64,000 nucleotides of DNA, taken from assembly GCF_001570585.1 (NCBI RefSeq), contig NZ_BBXF01000001.1:1295691-1359690 (forward strand). The letters run 5' to 3'. The stretch is from Herbidospora daliensis. Its GTDB lineage: Bacteria > Actinomycetota > Actinomycetes > Streptosporangiales > Streptosporangiaceae. Below, one piece after another: positions 60,411-64,000 of the stretch; within the stretch, counting starts at the first letter, position 1, and each line of letters begins with the position of its first letter. Both the position numbers and the translations under genes were made by a program. The notes under the pieces were generated by a model, which was given only the letters and a program-made list of their open reading frames with translations, made no database searches and had not been told where the DNA came from.

Positions 60411-61903
60411 GCGTGACCCCACAGCGTGTCGGCCGCGGCGCGGGCGGCGGTCTCGGCGCCCTGGCGGAGCTGGTCGGGGGTGCGGTCGCCCAGGTCGGCG
60501 TACTCGACGCGGCCGACGAAGTCGCCGACGCGGAAGTAGACGTCGACGGCGATCATCCGGTCGTCGGACGAGGTGACGTCCCAGGCGAACGCCTCCTCGC
60601 CGACGCCGTCGAGCGGGCGGATCGCGGAGGTGACGGTGGGGATGCGGCGCTTGGTGCCGATCTCGTACCAGACGAGGGAGGAGTCACGGGGCATGTTGGC
60701 GATGCGGCGCTTGATGCCGCCGTACAGGGAACGGGCCGCTTCGGGGTCGAGGTCCCACCAGTTCGGGGTGTCGGAGTCGGTGGTGGGTTCGAGGCGCAGG
60801 CCGGTGCCCTCGACCGTCCACTGGCAGCCGCCTTCGATCTCCTTGGGCCGGGCGTCCTGCCCGAGCAGCGCTTTGACCTGGCCGGCGGAGACGACCCGGC
60901 ATAAGTCGACCTTCTCGGTGAACTCCGGCGCGGGCGGCCGCCGCGCGGCGGGGGTGGCCGCGCCGCCGGACTCCCACGGCGCGACGACGACCACGGCCGC
61001 CGCGACGACGGCCGCGACCCCGGCGGCCACGGCGACCCACAGGCCGTTGGTCTTCTTCCGGCGTACCGGCGCGATGTCGGGGTTGCCGCCCCGGACGATC
61101 TCCTGGAACAGCCGTCCGGCGGTCGCGGAGTCGGGCCGGTCGGCCGGGTCGCGCGCCATCAGCCAGCTGACCAGGGTGCCCAGCGGCCCGCCGACCCTCG
61201 GCGCGGGCACCGGCTCGGTCAGCGTCGCCTGGATGACCTGCACGTGGCTGCCCCGGTACGGCGGCACGCCCTCCAGCGCGGTGTAGAGGGTCGCCCCGAG
61301 CGACCACAGGTCGGCGGCCGGGCCGCCGGGGTCGCCTTCGAGCCGTTCGGGCGCGATGAAGCCCGGGGAGCCGATCAGCATGCCGTCGCCGGTCAGGTTG
61401 GTCGTGTCGGCCTGCCGGGCGATGCCGAAGTCGGTCAGCACGACCCGCCCGTCGACGGTGAGGAACACGTTCCCGGGTTTGACGTCGCGGTGCTGCACGC
61501 CGTGGGCGTGCGCGGCCGACAGCGCGTCGACCATCCGGGCCCCGATCTCGGCCACCGCACCGGGCTGCAGCCCGCCGTGGGCGGAGATCTCCGCCGACAG
61601 CGGCCGTCCGTTGAGGCGCTCCATGACGATCCAGGGACGGCCGTCCTCGACCAGGACGTCGTGCACGCTGACGACGGCCGGGTGCCGCAACCGTGCGGTC
61701 ACCTCGGCCTCGCGCATCACGCGGATGACGAGCTCCGCCCGCTCCCGCTCCCCCATCCCGTCGGGAACCCGCAGTTCCTTGACGGCGACCTCGCGGTCGA
61801 GCATCTCGTCACGGGCGAGCCAGACGGTGCCCATGCCGCCGGAGCCGAGGGGGCGCAGCAGGAGGTAGCGGGAGGCCAGTCGTTCCCCGATCGATTCGGC
61901 CAT
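60407..61903 (-). CDS. Ser/Thr protein kinase with extracellular two-cysteine domain
   Basis: The 498-aa kinase has GSGGMGTVWLA (about 20-30), Lys 42, HRDVKPGNV (about 138), DFG (158-160) and SPGFIAPE (about 179). A membrane helix (about 286-308) leads to an outer domain of about 180 residues with VDLCRVVSAGQVKALLG and GGCQWTVEG. No ribosome site precedes ATG 61903, but TATTCT ends 6 bases upstream, so translation is probably leaderless. It is the first gene of the minus-strand signalling operon. Confidence 0.93.
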   Translation of the reverse strand: MAESIGERLASRYLLLRPLGSGGMGTVWLARDEMLDREVAVKELRVPDGMGERERAELVIRVMREAEVTARLRHPAVVSVHDVLVEDGRPWIVMERLNGRPLSAEISAHGGLQPGAVAEIGARMVDALSAAHAHGVQHRDVKPGNVFLTVDGRVVLTDFGIARQADTTNLTGDGMLIGSPGFIAPERLEGDPGGPAADLWSLGATLYTALEGVPPYRGSHVQVIQATLTEPVPAPRVGGPLGTLVSWLMARDPADRPDSATAGRLFQEIVRGGNPDIAPVRRKKTNGLWVAVAAGVAAVVAAAVVVVAPWESGGAATPAARRPPAPEFTEKVDLCRVVSAGQVKALLGQDARPKEIEGGCQWTVEGTGLRLEPTTDSDTPNWWDLDPEAARSLYGGIKRRIANMPRDSSLVWYEIGTKRRIPTVTSAIRPLDGVGEEAFAWDVTSSDDRMIAVDVYFRVGDFVGRVEYADLGDRTPDQLRQGAETAARAAADTLWGHA

Positions 61904-61909
61904 ACCGGG

Positions 61910-61915
61910 AGAATA
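61910..61915 (-). promoter_or_regulatory. Candidate -10 of the kinase operon (leaderless)
   Basis: TATTCT on the minus strand lies 6 bases before the kinase ATG, the place expected for a leaderless promoter. A good -35 at 17 bases is lacking. Just upstream, TTGAC and GTCAA form a short dyad near 61937-61952 that could be a regulator site. The remaining bases to 61986 show nothing else. Confidence 0.35.
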
Positions 61916-61986
61916 GCGAAACCGGACCGGCCCGAATTGACCATTCGTCAATGCGGGCCCAGCTTCCGGGCCGCGACCGGCGGCTC

Positions 61987-64000
61987 CTACTCGACGACGA
62001 CCTCCGCCGAAGCGCCCACGATCTCCACCCCGACGACCGTCTTCGGCCCGGCCGACCGCACGACGAGCCGTCCGTGCTCGTGTACGGCCGTCACGACCGT
62101 CTCCCCGTCGACGTCGCGCACCACGGTACGGGATTCGCCGTCAGGAAGGCCGTACACGAGAAGGGAGATCTCCGGCGTCTCAGTCACGGTCGGGCCGGGG
62201 GTCGTGGTGGGGATCAGCGCGCCGTGGCGGCCGTAGAGGGGGATGCGGTCGAGCGGCGGGGCGACGCGGATGTACCGGCCGCCGGTGTGGTGCTCGCCGG
62301 TCCAGTGGTCGACCCACGTCCCGGCCGGGAGGTAGACGTCGCGGGTGCCGTCGGCCGAGGTCATCGGGGCGACGAGGAGGTCGGGGCCGAGCAGGTACTG
62401 GAGGTCGGCCTGCCAGCTCACCGGGTCGCTGGGCCGGTCGACGCAGAGGGCGCGCATGATCGGCAGCCCGGTCGTCACCGCCTCGACGGCGGTCGAGTAG
62501 AGGTAGGGCATCAGCCGGTAGCGCAGGCGCAGCGCCTCGACCGCGCCGCGTTCGGCGTCCTCGGGGAACTCCCACGGCTCGCGGCTGGTGGTGCCGTGGA
62601 ACCGCACCAGCGGCGACAGCGCGCCGAACTGCGACCAGCGCACGAACAGGTCGGGCGTGGGCGTGCCGGTGAACCCGCCGGCGTCGTGGCTCCAGAACGG
62701 GATGCCCGACAGGCCGTGCGACAGGCCGCCGCGGATGGTGCTGCCCATCGCCGGGTAGGTCGCGTCGACGTCGCCGCTCCACTGCGCCGGATGCCGCTGC
62801 CCGCCGAGGTAGGACGACCGCGCCCAGACCAGCCCGTGCCCGGCGACCTCGCGGGTCACCTCGGCGACCAGGTCGTTGAACAGCAGCGAGTAGACGTTGT
62901 GCAGTTCCGCGCCGCTCATCCCGTTGTATGCGACCGCCCGCGCGGGCACCCCCTCGGCGAAGTCGGTCTTGAACACCTGGACGCCCTGCTCCAGCAGCCC
63001 CTTGAGCAGCCCGCGGAACCAGACGCGGGCGGCGGGGTTGGTGAAGTCGACGATGCCGCAGGCCGGGTAGGAGCCGTGCCAGGCGTCGGCGACGTAGGGC
63101 TCGCCGTCGCGGGTCAGCAGCAGGTAGCCGCTGCTCGCCGCCTCCTCGAAGGCCGGGCTCAGATGCGAGATGTACGGGTTCATCCAGAGACACACCTTGA
63201 AGCCCTGCGCGTCGAGCTCCCGCAGCATGCCCTCGGGGTCGGGGAACGCCTGCGTGTCCCACCGCAGGTCCGACCAGTGCCCGTCGATCTGCCAGAACGT
63301 GTCGAGGTGCAGCACGTCGCAGGGGATGCCGCGCTCCCGGATCTTCCGTGCCCGTTCCAGCACCCGCTCCTGGCTGTCGCGGAAGAACCCCGAGGAGATC
63401 CACGCCCCGAACGCCCACTTGGGCGGCAGCACCGCCGGCCCGGTCAGCGCGCGCAGCCGCCGCAGCACGTCGGCCGGGTCGGGGCCGCCCAGGACGTAGT
63501 AGTCGATCAGGTCGTCGGGCACCACGATCTGCACGTCGCTGTGGGTCGACTGGCACATGTCGAACTCGACCGGCATCCCGCTGTCGACGACGATCCCGTA
63601 TCCCCGGCTGGACAGGTAGAAGGGCACGTTCTTGTACGCCCGCTGCGACTCCGCGCCGAACGCGTCGAAGTTCCACATCAGCGGCCGCTGCCCGCGTTTG
63701 TCGAGCGGCGTGAACGACTCCCCGAACCCGCCGAACGCCTCGTCGGCCGGGGCCAGGAACGTCTCGTGGTAGGCGACGGTGACCCCGTCGACCTGCGAGC
63801 GGCCGAAGGGCAGCGTGCGGAGCCGTCCGGAGATGTCGGGCCGGCCGGGGTCCTGCTCGGTCAGCACCCGCCCGGCCGGGTCGGTGAAGCGCAGGTTCCA
63901 CGGGTTCAGCCGGATCTCGGCCCGCACGGCCCCCGCGTCGACCACGATCGTGTCGTCGCCGACGGTGACCTCGGCGGACCACCGCACCGGCCGGGTCAGC
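61987..64000 (-). CDS. GH31 alpha-glycosidase (alpha-xylosidase-like), 5' end outside window
   Basis: At least 666 residues are visible. The frame continues open to the window edge (codons for LTRPV before the first GTG at 63987), so the start is probably outside. The nucleophile Asp lies in KTDFAEG (about residue 342 of the GTG-started frame) and the acid/base Asp in WSGDVDAT (about 406), as in YicI-type GH31 enzymes. WAFGAWISSGFFRD and HLDTFWQIDGHWSDLRWD support alpha-xylosidase or alpha-glucosidase activity. No operator palindromes are visible as the 5' side is cut. It may act on xyloglucan or isoprimeverose-type sugars. Confidence 0.92.
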   Translation of the reverse strand, partial: LTRPVRWSAEVTVGDDTIVVDAGAVRAEIRLNPWNLRFTDPAGRVLTEQDPGRPDISGRLRTLPFGRSQVDGVTVAYHETFLAPADEAFGGFGESFTPLDKRGQRPLMWNFDAFGAESQRAYKNVPFYLSSRGYGIVVDSGMPVEFDMCQSTHSDVQIVVPDDLIDYYVLGGPDPADVLRRLRALTGPAVLPPKWAFGAWISSGFFRDSQERVLERARKIRERGIPCDVLHLDTFWQIDGHWSDLRWDTQAFPDPEGMLRELDAQGFKVCLWMNPYISHLSPAFEEAASSGYLLLTRDGEPYVADAWHGSYPACGIVDFTNPAARVWFRGLLKGLLEQGVQVFKTDFAEGVPARAVAYNGMSGAELHNVYSLLFNDLVAEVTREVAGHGLVWARSSYLGGQRHPAQWSGDVDATYPAMGSTIRGGLSHGLSGIPFWSHDAGGFTGTPTPDLFVRWSQFGALSPLVRFHGTTSREPWEFPEDAERGAVEALRLRYRLMPYLYSTAVEAVTTGLPIMRALCVDRPSDPVSWQADLQYLLGPDLLVAPMTSADGTRDVYLPAGTWVDHWTGEHHTGGRYIRVAPPLDRIPLYGRHGALIPTTTPGPTVTETPEISLLVYGLPDGESRTVVRDVDGETVVTAVHEHGRLVVRSAGPKTVVGVEIVGASAEVVVE

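Noticed and set aside
63985-63987. GTG as the true start of the GH31 gene
   Set aside because: The frame stays open to the window edge with coding-like codons and no ribosome site is seen before this GTG, so the gene is treated as cut.

Overview
The window is very GC-rich DNA with strong G/C bias at third codon positions, frequent GTG starts and many 4-base start/stop overlaps. This points to a filamentous actinobacterium. The Ser/Thr kinases, ROK and LacI regulators, glycoside hydrolases and Tat lipoproteins fit the Streptosporangiales (Nonomuraea/Streptosporangium type), but that assignment is inference. I saw no tRNA, rRNA, insertion sequence, prophage or CRISPR array. Coding density is high and no gene-free gap reaches 300 bases.

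Layout. 1-5.3 kb: the 5' end of a region-1.1 sigma factor (cut by the window), a PAS-PAS-GAF-SpoIIE phosphatase, an HhH-GPD repair-type protein, a small helical protein and a 520-aa protein of unknown role. 5.3-7.8 kb: pxpABC (5-oxoprolinase), with an imperfect repeat array at the 5' end of pxpC. 7.8-19.7 kb, minus strand: two complete oligopeptide-type ABC importers back to back in mirrored gene order, ending in a winged-helix protein. 19.8-24.3 kb: a membrane-anchored tandem AAA+ ATPase and a TPR/multi-membrane protein that carries an 18-bp minisatellite. 24.3-29.5 kb: esterase, MFS exporter, DoxX, 2OG-Fe(II) oxygenase and a small secreted protein. 29.5-34.6 kb: a coupled GH3-LacI-GH1 operon behind three LacI-type palindromes. 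34.7-41.3 kb: FtsX-like permease, NTF2-like protein, a SigE-type ECF sigma factor with a coupled membrane protein, a small secreted protein and a two-domain serine protease. 41.4-47.6 kb: a ROK repressor divergent from a sugar ABC importer that lacks an ATPase, then a PQQ-type sugar dehydrogenase. 47.6-49.5 kb: soluble transhydrogenase and a small unknown protein. 49.6-61.9 kb: a signalling island of kinases and pseudokinases. 62-64 kb: a GH31 glycosidase (5' end cut).

The most interesting region is 49.6-61.9 kb. On the plus strand, three tandem paralogues share a kinase-fold / membrane segment / beta-propeller plan. The first two have lost the catalytic residues and the third keeps them. On the minus strand, facing them, two active kinases and a 1151-aa protein with a proline-rich 66-bp-repeat tail all carry the same kind of small two-cysteine extracellular domain (one copy in each kinase, two in the long protein). 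A small zinc-ribbon protein sits where the two blocks meet. Its ribosome binding site lies inside a 16-bp hairpin.

Sugar use is a second theme. GH1, GH3 and GH31 enzymes, LacI and ROK repressors with visible operator-like palindromes, a sugar importer and a sugar dehydrogenase suggest uptake of plant-derived oligosaccharides. A third theme is peptide and pyroglutamate scavenging, through two oligopeptide importers convergent with 5-oxoprolinase.
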